Below, one piece after another: positions 23,201 through 29,657 of a DNA stretch of 29,713 bases. The DNA lies in NCBI GenBank assembly GCA_964292295.1, contig CAXYVC010000023.1, forward strand, positions 1 to 29,713, written 5' to 3'. The stretch is from CAXYVC01 sp964292295 (GTDB lineage Bacteria; Acidobacteriota; Holophagae; Holophagales; Holophagaceae). The notes beneath the pieces were generated by a model. It made no database searches and was not told the DNA's origin. It worked only from the letters and a program-made list of their open reading frames with translations. A program made the translations under genes and the position numbers. Each line of letters begins with the position of its first letter. The stretch's first letter is position 1.

Positions 23201-23709
23201 GCCCGGAAGAAGTCCCGCACGTCTCGCTTCGCCAGATCGTCCAGGGAGAAACTGCGCCGGGCGCCGTAGCCGCCGTAGCTGCCGGAGAAGGCGTTCCACA
23301 CGTGGAAGGCGTGGCCGATGTCGCAGGTGACGACAAAGGGCGGGCGGCCGCCGGGCAGGTTGCGGGCGTAGTTCACGGCCTGGCCGAAGGCGGCTTCCAT
23401 GTAGCGGTCGTAGGCCCGCGTGCCCCGCATCGGTGCGGACCCGGGGGCCTGGCGGCTGCTGCCCTGCTTGGCCTCCAGCACGAAGCAGCCTTCCCGGTAC
23501 AGGTCGATGCTGCCGGTGGTGGTGCTGCCGTCCAGGTGGGTGAGCTTCAGGTCCTTCTCGAAGCAGTACGTGGCGCCGGGGCCCTTGGGCTCGGGCACGG
23601 GCAGTTCCAGCGCCGCGCAGAAGTCGCGCAGGAAGGACTGGAAGTTGGCGCGCTCGTTTCCGGCGGAACCGCGCCAGGTGCGCAGGAAGGCGTCAAGGGC
23701 GGGAGGCAT
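20203..23709 (-). CDS. MmeI-like (type IIL/IIG) restriction endonuclease-adenine methyltransferase
   Basis: 1168 residues. The N-terminus holds a nuclease motif Asp69-X9-Glu79-Ala-Lys81, the same spacing as the D-X9-E-X-K site of MmeI. A helical connector follows, with the conserved LGAHYTPRAYVERLL near 328-342. The N6-adenine methyltransferase has motif I DPACGSGNF (427-435) and motif IV NPPF (585-588). The C-terminal part (about 750-950) should contain the target-recognition domain. One chain would methylate one strand of an asymmetric site and cut unmodified DNA at a distance. There is no separate methylase or specificity gene nearby, as expected for this type. The ATG at 23709 has no ribosome binding site and a TATCGT box 6 bases upstream, suggesting a leaderless message. 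Two in-frame repeat insertions interrupt it (residues about 364-399 and 670-680). The cutting role is inference; related proteins are often annotated as methylase only. Confidence 0.85.
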   Translation of the reverse strand: MPPALDAFLRTWRGSAGNERANFQSFLRDFCAALELPVPEPKGPGATYCFEKDLKLTHLDGSTTTGSIDLYREGCFVLEAKQGSSRQAPGSAPMRGTRAYDRYMEAAFGQAVNYARNLPGGRPPFVVTCDIGHAFHVWNAFSGSYGGYGARRSFSLDDLAKRDVRDFFRALWLEPQSLDPARMRTAVTREVAKALGGLAASLEGRFPSEAVARFLMRVVFTFFAEDVGLLPEKLFERALKGPWKEHPEAFPKGLEALWDAMNTGGMWGPLKVLRFNGGLFQESLALALHAAEIAQLGAAAAFDWSEVDPSIFGTLLESALDPSERHRLGAHYTPRAYVERLLRPALEEPLRADWELAQAEALAILGGGAETGLGPESARGARGERRAAEGSGRSPSPRVEPTEAEKARARDVLHAFQRHLAHVTVLDPACGSGNFLAAAYDVLKRLEGEVQRRLEDLGETGRALALEGVLVTPAQFQGLEVKPWAAAIADLVLWISHLQWYHRQHPGAPAPEPVLQAYGNIHRQDAVLAWKSTRETGRSRWDGHTFKTHPVTGKPVPDETAQTPILEYLEPKPAPWPEADFIVGNPPFLGNKRMRDALGDGYAEALRAAYPDVPDSVDFVLYWWHKAAEAVRSGRTRRFGLITTNSLTQTFNRRVIAHHCQGPVEAGKKKSTDANGCPRMKALKLLWAIPDHPWTDEGAAVRIAMTVGGREGSPWLGRVVAEGSAETPEAEAQAVKVEGQGVEAIHEDLSAGANVVGAVPLCSNSALSCNGMMLAGGGFLISPEQWRAWGSPGVVHPYRNGRDLTDSPRGLMVIDLFGMEETEVQGAYPAVYQHVSDHVRPERDNNNRAAFRRRWWVFGEPRRSFRPALKGLPRYIATVETAKHRVFQFLPGDVVHDHMLIGIASADAFHLGVLSSRFHVAWALAAGGLLEDRPRYNKTRCFDPFPFPDATEAQKQAIRDLAERLDAHRKGAQGRGVTITGMYNLLAKLRAGEAFTPKEREQHAAAQTEILRQLHDALDAAVAEAYGWPVDLAEPEILERLVALNRARAEEEKRGLIRWLRPEYQAPEAQPKAAPLLDLEPATAAVAAAPVELQPWPKELKAQLAALRDLVLASDRLWSLEEVAAAFKSRGRYREGIAAHLDLLAELGMLQKVDGPSPRWGRAQALGA
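21671..21700. repeat. three tandem 10-bp units inside the MmeI-like gene
   Basis: ATCCGTGGGC, ATCCGTTGGC and ATCCGTGGAC follow each other exactly, each unit differing by one or two bases; an extra C precedes the first and a T-rich tract follows. On the coding strand they read STDANGCPRM, hydrophilic and unlike the flanks (HHCQGPVEAGKKK before, KALKLLWAIPDHPW after). From memory, similar ATC(T/C)GTGG-type repeats are scattered in several bacterial genomes; I could not check this. Confidence 0.7.
22512..22622. repeat. MITE/REP-like palindromic element inserted in frame in the MmeI-like gene
   Basis: Outer inverted repeats 22512-22526 and 22608-22622 match at 13 of 15 bases (core CCTGGGCG/CGCCCAGG perfect). 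Inside are two hairpins. The first pairs 22521-22528 with 22560-22567 (8 bp), plus an inner 4 bp, with CGGCCG in the loop. The second pairs 22575-22581 with 22601-22607 (7 bp) and 22584-22589 with 22593-22598 (6 bp) around loop CCA. The span is 111 bases, a multiple of three, and is translated as a Gly/Arg/Ser/Pro-rich stretch (residues about 364-399). This fits a short non-autonomous palindromic element that landed without breaking the frame. No second copy was found in this window. Confidence 0.65.
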
Positions 23710-23715
23710 GAAAGC

Positions 23716-23721
23716 ACGATA
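23716..23721 (-). promoter_or_regulatory. -10 box of the MmeI-like gene, probably leaderless
   Basis: TATCGT on the minus strand, identical to the -10 box of the GAF gene, ends 6 bases before the ATG at 23709. The -35 is weak (TTCCTT at 23745-23740, 18-base spacer). Transcription would start at about the A of the ATG. Confidence 0.4.
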
Positions 23722-23807
23722 ACGCCGGAAGCGCCCCGGAAGGAACGTCCTGGACAGCCCCTGTCGCAGGCCGCGCCCCAGACTGGCGGCCTTTCGGGGG
23801 AGCTCGC

Positions 23808-24047
23808 ATGGGCGGGTGGCTGTTTTTCGCGTTGCTGGTGTTTCTGGCGGGCCTGGCCCTGCAGGAGAGCGCCCGGAAGGCCCAGGCGCAGCTGGAAGAA
23901 CGGCGGCGCCGCCAGGCCGAGCGGGATGCCGAGCGGAAGGCCGAACTGGCGCGGATCCGGGCGATCCTGACCCCGCCCCGGCCGGCCCTGATCCTGCCCG
24001 AGGACTTCCGGGATCCCCGGCAGACGCCGGACGCAAGGCGGCCATGA
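23808..24047 (+). CDS. small membrane-anchored coiled-coil protein
   Basis: 79 residues: one membrane helix (about 4-19, WLFFALLVFLAGLALQ), then a long charged helix rich in Arg/Glu/Ala (ERRRRQAERDAERKAELARI, about 31-50), likely a coiled coil in the cytoplasm, then a proline-rich tail. I do not recognise a family. GGGGAG lies about 6 bases before the ATG. Its stop overlaps the ATG of the next small reading frame as ATGA (24044-24047), and that frame encodes a look-alike membrane plus coiled-coil segment. It is divergent from the MmeI-like gene, 98 bases away. Confidence 0.6.
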   Translation: MGGWLFFALLVFLAGLALQESARKAQAQLEERRRRQAERDAERKAELARIRAILTPPRPALILPEDFRDPRQTPDARRP

Positions 24048-24322
24048 GCCTGGGCTGCCTGCTCCTCGGCCTGGGCTGCCTGTGGCTCTTCGGCCGCCGC
24101 GAGACCCGTCTCGAGCGCCAGCGGCGGGAGGGGGAGCGCCTCGCCTTCGAGCGGCGCCGGGACGCCCTGCGGCGGGAGCACCAGCGCCGCCGGTGGGAGG
24201 CGGACAGACGGGCGGCGGGGTCGGGGCCGGATTCTTCCCATCGGGAGGGTGGATCCCCTGCCCCTCCGGCGCCACTCCGGCTACCCTGGGGACATCTTCC
24301 CCCAGATTCCCGGAGGCGTGCC
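24044..24322 (+). other. second small membrane/coiled-coil reading frame, open into the TerB gene
   Basis: Starting with the ATG in the ATGA overlap at 24044, this frame encodes a short membrane helix (LGCLLLGLGCLWLF) and an Arg/Glu-rich helix (ETRLERQRREGERLAFERRR), much like the 79-residue protein before it. It then runs without a stop through a Pro/Gly/Ser-rich stretch into the TerB-like gene, which would make a 238-residue protein ending at 24760. The TerB-like gene has its own strong GGAGG and ATG at 24323, so either both forms exist, or this short gene has lost its own stop. I could not see a frameshift that explains it. Confidence 0.4.
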
Positions 24323-24760
24323 ATGGCATCCCTGCTCGGCGTCATCACCAAGGCCATCGAGAAGCGGAGGGTCCACCTGTGGCCCATGGAGGCCAAGGAG
24401 GCCCTGGTGCGGGTGCTCTACGAGGTGTACCGGGCCGACGGCAGCTTCAGCGAAGTGGAGCTGGCGGAGTACCGGGCCTTCGTGATGGCCCTGGGGGTGG
24501 ACGTGGAGCGGGCCCTGGGCCACGACCTGAAGGCCTCCTTCGCCCTGCTGACCAGCAGCCCCGCCCGCCAGCGGGTCGCCACGACGTGGATCGCCGCGGC
24601 GCTCTTCGCGAACCAGGCCTACACCCCCGCCGAGCAGGCCTTCGTGGACCGCATCACCACCAAGTACGGCCTGGACGCCGCCCTGCTGAGCCACGAGATC
24701 CGCCGCATCCAGGGCCGCCTGCTCGACCAGACCCTGCGCGACGCCTTGCAGCGGAACTGA
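24323..24760 (+). CDS. TerB-like (tellurite resistance TerB family) protein
   Basis: 145 residues, all-helical in appearance. EAKEALVRVLYEVYRADGSFSEVELAEYRAFVMALGV (about 24-60) has the acidic pattern of TerB domains, where conserved Asp/Glu residues bind metal. It is followed by a second half beginning ARQRVATTWIAAALFANQAYTPAEQAFVDRI (about 81-111) that repeats the theme. TerB-like proteins are often linked to membrane stress or tellurite responses, but most are uncharacterised, and no ter genes are nearby. GGAGG lies 5-9 bases before the ATG. The preceding membrane/coiled-coil reading frame is open in the same frame and may supply a membrane anchor in a longer form. Confidence 0.7.
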   Translation: MASLLGVITKAIEKRRVHLWPMEAKEALVRVLYEVYRADGSFSEVELAEYRAFVMALGVDVERALGHDLKASFALLTSSPARQRVATTWIAAALFANQAYTPAEQAFVDRITTKYGLDAALLSHEIRRIQGRLLDQTLRDALQRN

Positions 24761-24771
24761 ACCTGGATCGG

Positions 24772-24820
24772 TTGCGGCCAGCCTTCGGCCCGGGCTGGCC
24801 CGAAGGGGGCCAGGCCGCAA
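24772..24820. repeat. nested palindrome in the convergent gap between TerB-like and pepT genes
   Basis: TTGCGGCC (24772-24779) pairs with GGCCGCAA (24813-24820), and inside it CCTTCGG (24782-24788) pairs with CCGAAGG (24800-24806). Both stems are perfect. It lies 11 bases after the TerB-like stop and 41 bases before the pepT stop, so it could be a bidirectional transcription stop or a REP-like element. There is no T run on either side. Confidence 0.5.
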
Positions 24821-24860
24821 GCCGCTCGAAAGCCCGCCGCGTCAGCGCCGACCTGTCTAG

Positions 24861-26132
24861 CTAGCGCGCGGAGGCCTCCCGCCAGGTGGCGAGCAGCTGG
24901 ATGCACACGCCCACGGCCTGGGCCATCCAGTCCAGGCTCACCCACTCGTTCACGGAGTGGAAGCTCTGGCCGCCGGCGAAGAGGTTGGGCGTGAGCAGCC
25001 CCATGTAGGAGAGGCGCGAGCCGTCCGTACCGCCCCGGATGGCCTTCCGCACGGGCTCGAGGCCCTGGCGCTTCACGGCCTCCAGAGCCAGATCCAGCAC
25101 CTTCGGATCCTCGGCGATGCGGTAGCCCATGTTGCGGTAGCCCTCCTTCACCTCGAGCTCGGCCCGCAGCCCGGGGAAGCGGGCCTGCACGCGGTCCACC
25201 GCCGCACGCAGGGCGTCCTCCCGCGCCCGCAGCTCCTCCTCCGTGAAGGCGCGCACCAGCAGCTTCAGCTCGGCGCGCGTCACGTCCCCCCTCAGGTCGT
25301 GGGGATGCAGGTACGAAGCGCGCCCCTCCGTGCTCTCGGGGAGGTGCGCGGGGTCCAGTTCCTCCACCAGGGCCGCGGCGGCACGCACCGCGTTCACCAT
25401 CACGCCCTTGGCGTAGCCCGGGTGCACGTCGTGCCCCGTGAGCGTCACGACGGCGCTGTCCGCGCAGAAGGTCTCGTCCTCCACCTCGCCCAGGTCCGAG
25501 CCGTCCAGGGTGTAGGCGTACTGCGCCCCGAAGGCCGCCACGTCGAAGTGCTCGGTGCCGCGGCCCACCTCCTCGTCGGGCGTGAAGCCGATGCGCAGGC
25601 GGCCGTGGGGGAAGCCGGGATGGGCCTGCAGCCAGGCCAGAAGGCCCATGATCTCGGCGATGCCCGCCTTGTCGTCGGCCCCCAGCAGGGTGCGGCCGTC
25701 CGTGTGCACCAGGGTGTGCCCCAGGCACTTCAGCAGGTTCGGGTTCTGGGAGACGGGGATGCAGGCCCCCGTGGCGGGCAGGCGCAGGTCGCCTCCGCCG
25801 TAGGCCGGAACCACCTGGGGCCGCACGTCCGCCCCGGAGGTGCCGGGATAGGTGTCCAGGTGGGCCAGGAAGCCCAGCACGGGGGGCTCGGGCGCGCCCG
25901 CCGGAAGGTTGGAGGGCAGCGTGGCGAAGACGTAGCCGAAGCCATCCATGGCCGCGTCCCCGCAGCCCAGGGCCTTCAGCTCCTCCACCAGGATCCGGCC
26001 CAGGTCCTTCTGCTTCTCGGTGCTGGGGAAGCAGGTGGCCGCGTCGTCCGACTGGGTGTCCACCCGCACGTAGCGCAGGAAGCACTCCAGCAGGTCCTTC
26101 CGTTCGGCGGCATCCAGGGCGTAGACGGTCAT
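24861..26132 (-). CDS. pepT: peptidase T (tripeptide aminopeptidase)
   Basis: 423 residues, close to the usual 410. M20B zinc peptidase motifs are intact: HLDTYPGTSG (91-100), GADDKAG (151-157), PDEEVGRG (185-192) and, near the C-terminus, GGTDGSRLSYMGLLTPNLF followed by FHSVNEWVS. PepT removes the N-terminal residue from tripeptides in the cytoplasm. With the M1 aminopeptidase/OPT operon in the same window it suggests that peptides are a regular food source. AGGAG lies 7-11 bases before the ATG, and a TAGACT -10 box lies upstream. It is divergent from nrfH, with 101 bases between. Confidence 0.95.
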   Translation of the reverse strand: MTVYALDAAERKDLLECFLRYVRVDTQSDDAATCFPSTEKQKDLGRILVEELKALGCGDAAMDGFGYVFATLPSNLPAGAPEPPVLGFLAHLDTYPGTSGADVRPQVVPAYGGGDLRLPATGACIPVSQNPNLLKCLGHTLVHTDGRTLLGADDKAGIAEIMGLLAWLQAHPGFPHGRLRIGFTPDEEVGRGTEHFDVAAFGAQYAYTLDGSDLGEVEDETFCADSAVVTLTGHDVHPGYAKGVMVNAVRAAAALVEELDPAHLPESTEGRASYLHPHDLRGDVTRAELKLLVRAFTEEELRAREDALRAAVDRVQARFPGLRAELEVKEGYRNMGYRIAEDPKVLDLALEAVKRQGLEPVRKAIRGGTDGSRLSYMGLLTPNLFAGGQSFHSVNEWVSLDWMAQAVGVCIQLLATWREASAR

Positions 26133-26151
26133 GACGGGTCTCCTGCCTTTC

Positions 26152-26157
26152 AGTCTA
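26152..26157 (-). promoter_or_regulatory. possible -10 box of pepT
   Basis: TAGACT on the minus strand, 19 bases before the ATG at 26132 and just before the AGGAG. No convincing -35 is seen at 16-18 bases. The message would have a leader of only about 12 bases. Confidence 0.3.
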
Positions 26158-26180
26158 GCGCCCGCCCCCCGAACGGCCCC

Positions 26181-26209
26181 TTGCCGCCGCGCGGCGGAGG
26201 GACTAGGCT
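26181..26209 (+). promoter_or_regulatory. sigma-70-type promoter of nrfHA
   Basis: TTGCCG (26181-26186) and TAGGCT (26204-26209) are spaced by exactly 17 bases. Transcription would start near 26216, about 18 bases before the nrfH GTG, and the leader holds AGGAAAG as ribosome binding site. No FNR-like (TTGAT-N4-ATCAA) box is visible in this gap, nor a clear sigma-54 -24/-12 element. Confidence 0.5.
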
Positions 26210-26233
26210 GGGGCACCCTTTCCAGGAAAGCCC

Positions 26234-26731
26234 GTGGACCCGAAGCGCCGCATCGCCCTGCTTGAGCTGGCCGCCAGCGTGCTGGCGGGCTGCCTGCTGG
26301 GCGCCGGGGGCTTCACCTTCGTGACGGCGGAAGGCACCTCCTACCTCTCGGAGGACCCGCGGGTCTGCGTGAACTGCCATATCATGCGGGAGCAGTACGA
26401 CGGCTGGCAGCACGCCTCCCACCACGCCGCCGCCACCTGCAACGACTGCCATCTGCCCCACGACAGCCTGGCGGGGAAGTACACGGTGAAGGCCCTGAAC
26501 GGCTGGCACCACGGGCGAGCCTTCACGATGCAGGACTTCGCGGAGCCCATCCGCATCAAGCCCGGCAACGCGAAGGTGCTGGAGGCCAACTGCCTGCGCT
26601 GCCACGGGGACGTGGCCGAGGCCATGCTGGCCCGGGGCCCCCTGGGCGTGCCCACCGACCCCACGCAGGGCGCCAACCTGCACGGCTGCGTGCGCTGCCA
26701 CGGCGAGGTGGGCCATGGCCCGCGGCGCTGA
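26234..26731 (+). CDS. nrfH: NrfH, tetrahaem quinol dehydrogenase subunit of nitrite reductase
   Basis: 165 residues of the NapC/NirT family. A single N-terminal membrane anchor (about 9-30) holds the protein on the periplasmic face, then four CxxCH haem motifs: CVNCH (45-49, followed by IM), CNDCH (69-73), CLRCH (120-124) and CVRCH (152-156). NrfH takes electrons from menaquinol and passes them to NrfA for six-electron reduction of nitrite to ammonium. The GTG start at 26234 has AGGAAAG 3-9 bases upstream and a good promoter before it. It lies 33 bases before nrfA. Since nrfA carries a stop codon, this subunit may now lack its partner. Confidence 0.93.
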   Translation: MDPKRRIALLELAASVLAGCLLGAGGFTFVTAEGTSYLSEDPRVCVNCHIMREQYDGWQHASHHAAATCNDCHLPHDSLAGKYTVKALNGWHHGRAFTMQDFAEPIRIKPGNAKVLEANCLRCHGDVAEAMLARGPLGVPTDPTQGANLHGCVRCHGEVGHGPRR

Positions 26732-26764
26732 CCCGAACCGCGACTCGGAAGAACCGGAGGTCCC

Positions 26765-28249
26765 ATGAACGACGACTGGATGCGCCGCCTCAGGCTCACG
26801 CCCCTCCGGCTGGGACTGGTCGCGCTGGCCGCCGCCGGCGCCACGGTGCTGGTGCTGCTGCTCTACGCCAACATCTCCGCCCGCAAGCAGGAGGCCCGCC
26901 AGCCCTTCTTCAAGGTGGTGGAGCTGGACGAGCGCACGGTGGACCCGGCCGTGTGGGGCCGCACCTTCCCCAGCCAGTAACAGAGCTACCTGCGCACGGT
27001 GGAGGACTACGGCACGAAGTACGGCGGCGCGGGCAGCGAGGGCGCGCCCATCAGCAAGCTCTGCACCGACGAGCACCTGAAGGTGATCTTCGACGGTTAC
27101 GCCTTTGCCCTCGACTACAACCAGCGCCGGGGCCACGCCCACATGCTCGACGACCAGCGCACCACGAAGCGCGTGACGGAACGCCCCCAGACCGGGGCCT
27201 GCCTGCACTGCCACGCCTCCAACACCGTGGCCTACCGGGAGGCGGGCCTGAAGGCCGGCGCGCCGGGCAGCCTGGACGAACCCTTCGCCAGCCCCAACGC
27301 CCAGGCCCAGCTCATGCGCGGTTTCGAAGCCATCGGCAAGCTGCCCTACCAGGAGGCCACCAGGCTCGTGCAGCACCCCATGGCCTGCATCGACTGCCAC
27401 GACCCCAAGACCCAGCAGCTCCGGGTCACCCGCCCCGGCTTCCTGCGGGGCATCGACGCCCTGGCCCGCAGCGGCGACCCCGTTCCGCACCTGCCTTCCG
27501 TGGAGGCCTGGCGGAAGGGCGACCGGAAGACCGCCTACGATCCGAACCAGCTGGCCACACGCCAGGAGATGCGCTCCATGGTCTGCGCCCAGTGCCACGT
27601 GGAGTACTACTGCGCCGCCAAGATGACGCTCTTCTTCCCCTGGGACAAAGGCCTGAAGGTGGAGCAGATCGAGGCCACCTACGACGCCACCGCCTTCCCG
27701 GACGGCTCCCGCTTCCACGACTGGAAGCACGCCCGCACCGGCGCGGAGGTGCTCAAGGCCCAGCACCCCGAGTTCGAGACCTGGAGCCAGGGCATCCACG
27801 CCCGTTCCGGCGTGGCCTGCGCCGACTGCCACATGCCCTACGTGCGCGAAGGCGCCATGAAGGTCAGCAGCCACCACGTGCAGAGCCCCCTGCGGGACCT
27901 CAGCCGCAGCTGCCAGACCTGCCACCGCTTCCCCGAGGCGGAGCTGAAGGCGCGGGTGGAGCTCATCCAGGACCGCAGCCACGCCCTGATGATGCGGGCC
28001 GAAGAGGCCGTGTCCGGGCTGATCCGCGACCTGGAGGCCGCCCGCAAGGCGGGCCAGGACGACGCACGCCTGAAGGGCGTCCTCGCCCTCCAGCGCAAGG
28101 CCCAGTGGCGCGTGGACTTCGTGAACGCCGAGAACTCCATGGGCTTCCACGCGCCCCAGGAGACCGCCCGCATCCTGGCCGAGGCCATCGACTACGCCCG
28201 CCAGGGCCAGACGGAGCTTCAGCGGATGGGCACCGCCTCCCGGCGCTGA
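26765..28249 (+). pseudogene. nrfA: NrfA ammonia-forming nitrite reductase, interrupted by an in-frame TAA
   Basis: The 495-codon frame encodes a full-length pentahaem nitrite reductase: an N-terminal membrane segment (about 17-35, not a cleaved signal), five CxxCH haem sites (CLHCH, CIDCH, CAQCH, CADCH, CQTCH), the RGHA arginine region, EY directly after the third haem site, and KAQHPEFETW with the Lys/Gln calcium ligands and catalytic His. The active-site haem motif is CLHCH instead of the classic CxxCK, which is known for one NrfA clade. But codon 72 (26978-26980) is TAA, in the segment FPSQ-stop-QSYLRT, where relatives have FPxQYxxY. One base change, TAC or TAT to TAA, explains it; the frame is the same on both sides. 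The 5' piece alone is 71 residues; a GTG at 26999 could restart but would lack export and anchoring. GGAGG precedes the ATG. Confidence 0.9.
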
Positions 28250-28941
28250 GCGATCTCCTCCCGGCAGCGCGCCAGCGCCTGCCCGTACGCGGGCAGGCGC
28301 CGCAGCGCCGCCACGAAGGCCGCCGCCAGGCGCTGGCCCCCCAGGTCGTCCGTGGGATGGTGGACGCCGCCCTGGATGCGCGCCCAGGCGGCCCGGTGGG
28401 CCCGCTCCCTCAAGGCGACGGCCCGTTCGGGGAAGAGGTCCGCCAGCACCTCGGCGCGCACGAAGGCCTGGAAGGCGTGGCCGCTCGGGTAGGAGGCGTT
28501 GGGGGGCAGGGAGACACAGGGGCGGATGCGCCCGTCCATCGCCGGGGGGCGGCGCCGGTCGAAGCGGCGCTTCACGTGCTCGGAGACGCCGTGGACGTCC
28601 ACCGTGAGCTCCCAGAAGAAGCGGGCCGTGCGCGGCAGGCGCGCCGCGGTGAACGCCGGCCCCAGCAGCTCCCCGGCCTTCCACACCGTGTCCGTCTCCA
28701 CGGTGCGCGCCCAGGCCTCCTGGGCCGGCGTGCGGAAGGCCTGCACCATGCGCACGGTCTCCAGGTCCGCCAGCTCCTCCAGGGAGCCTGCGGACGGGGG
28801 CGCGGGCAGCGCGGCCTCCAGGTCCAGGGCCTCGGGCCGCAGGAAGAAGCCGGGCTCCGTGGGAAGCGTCCAGGGCGGCGGCCCCTCCTGGGCGCCCAGG
28901 GCGGCCGCGGCGAGACCGAGAAGAAAGGCGCGGGCCTTCAT
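28219..28941 (-). CDS. PAP2-family acid phosphatase, second of a tandem pair
   Basis: 240 residues with a signal peptide (about 1-17), so probably periplasmic. Active-site motifs of the PAP2/class A acid phosphatase family are complete: Lys124-X6-Arg131-Pro132, PSGH (152-155), and Arg188-X5-His194-X3-Asp198. Soluble layout with no clear membrane helices after the signal points to a class A acid phosphatase (PhoN-like) releasing phosphate from phosphomonoesters. The ATG overlaps the stop of the upstream paralogue as ATGA (28941-28938). Its 3' end overlaps the end of the nrfA frame by 31 bases on the other strand. Confidence 0.85.
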   Translation of the reverse strand: MKARAFLLGLAAAALGAQEGPPPWTLPTEPGFFLRPEALDLEAALPAPPSAGSLEELADLETVRMVQAFRTPAQEAWARTVETDTVWKAGELLGPAFTAARLPRTARFFWELTVDVHGVSEHVKRRFDRRRPPAMDGRIRPCVSLPPNASYPSGHAFQAFVRAEVLADLFPERAVALRERAHRAAWARIQGGVHHPTDDLGGQRLAAAFVAALRRLPAYGQALARCREEIAQRREAVPIR

Positions 28942-29657
28942 CCGGCCCTCCGCAGGGCGAGGGCTTCGGCTTCCTGCCGGCAGGCCGCCACCGCCTCCCG
29001 GAACGCGGGACTGCGCCGCAGGGCCTCCAGCAAACGCTCCGCGAGCAGGCGGCCTCCAACCACGTCGGAAGGGAAGTGAACGCCGCCGAGGATGCGCCCC
29101 CAGGCCATGCGGTGCGCCCGCTCCAGCAGGGCCTCGCGGCGCTCCGGAAAGACCTCGCCCAGCACCTGCGCCCAGGTGAAGGCCTGCAGGCTGTGGCCGC
29201 TGGGATAGGAGAAGCTGGAGGCGGACGGCAGCTCCACGCAGGGCTTCACCCGCGGGTCCAGGCGGTAGGGCCGCGTGCGCTGGAAGCGGCGTTTCGCCAA
29301 GCTAGAGGCCGCGTGGATGTCCCGCTTCAGGACCAGGAGCAGCGCCTCCACGCGGGGCAGGCTTCCCGGAGCGAAGGGACGGTCCAGCGCCGGCGCGAGC
29401 AGAAAGGCGGTCTGGCGGTCCACGGCGCGGGCCCAGGCCGCGTCCGCGTCGCTCCGCCAAGCCTGGGCCTGGAGGACGGCCTCCAGGTCCGCCTGGGCCC
29501 CAAGGCTCCCTTCCGCAGGGGCTTGCGGCAGGGCGGCCACCGCGGCCTCCAGCTCCCGGGCTCCCAGGAAGCCCGGCGCATCTCCCCGGGCCCGCGCCAC
29601 CGGGGCGAGGGGCAGGAGCAGGGCAAGACTCAAGAACAGGCGCGGGAGGTGGAACAC
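28938..29657 (-). CDS. PAP2-family acid phosphatase, first of a tandem pair
   Basis: 239 residues, signal peptide about 1-23. Motifs Lys122-X6-Arg129-Pro130, PSGH (152-155) and Arg188-X5-His194-X3-Asp198 are complete and at nearly the same positions as in the gene that follows. The two are similar along their whole length, so they most likely arose by tandem duplication. The GTG start at 29657 has CGGAG about 6 bases upstream. No other in-frame start with a better site is visible. Both enzymes should act in the periplasm on phosphate esters; substrates are not known. The 56 bases upstream of it, to the window edge, contain TAGCGT as a possible -10 and nothing else I recognise. Confidence 0.85.
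   Translation of the reverse strand: MFHLPRLFLSLALLLPLAPVARARGDAPGFLGARELEAAVAALPQAPAEGSLGAQADLEAVLQAQAWRSDADAAWARAVDRQTAFLLAPALDRPFAPGSLPRVEALLLVLKRDIHAASSLAKRRFQRTRPYRLDPRVKPCVELPSASSFSYPSGHSLQAFTWAQVLGEVFPERREALLERAHRMAWGRILGGVHFPSDVVGGRLLAERLLEALRRSPAFREAVAACRQEAEALALRRAG

Noticed and set aside
26978..26980. Selenocysteine or other recoding at the nrfA stop
   Set aside because: The codon is TAA, not TGA or TAG, the family has Tyr here, and no recoding element is visible. A point mutation or sequence error is simpler.
26940..27010. Frameshift explanation for the broken nrfA
   Set aside because: Both halves are in the same frame (distance between starts is a multiple of 3) and family residues continue right up to and after the stop.
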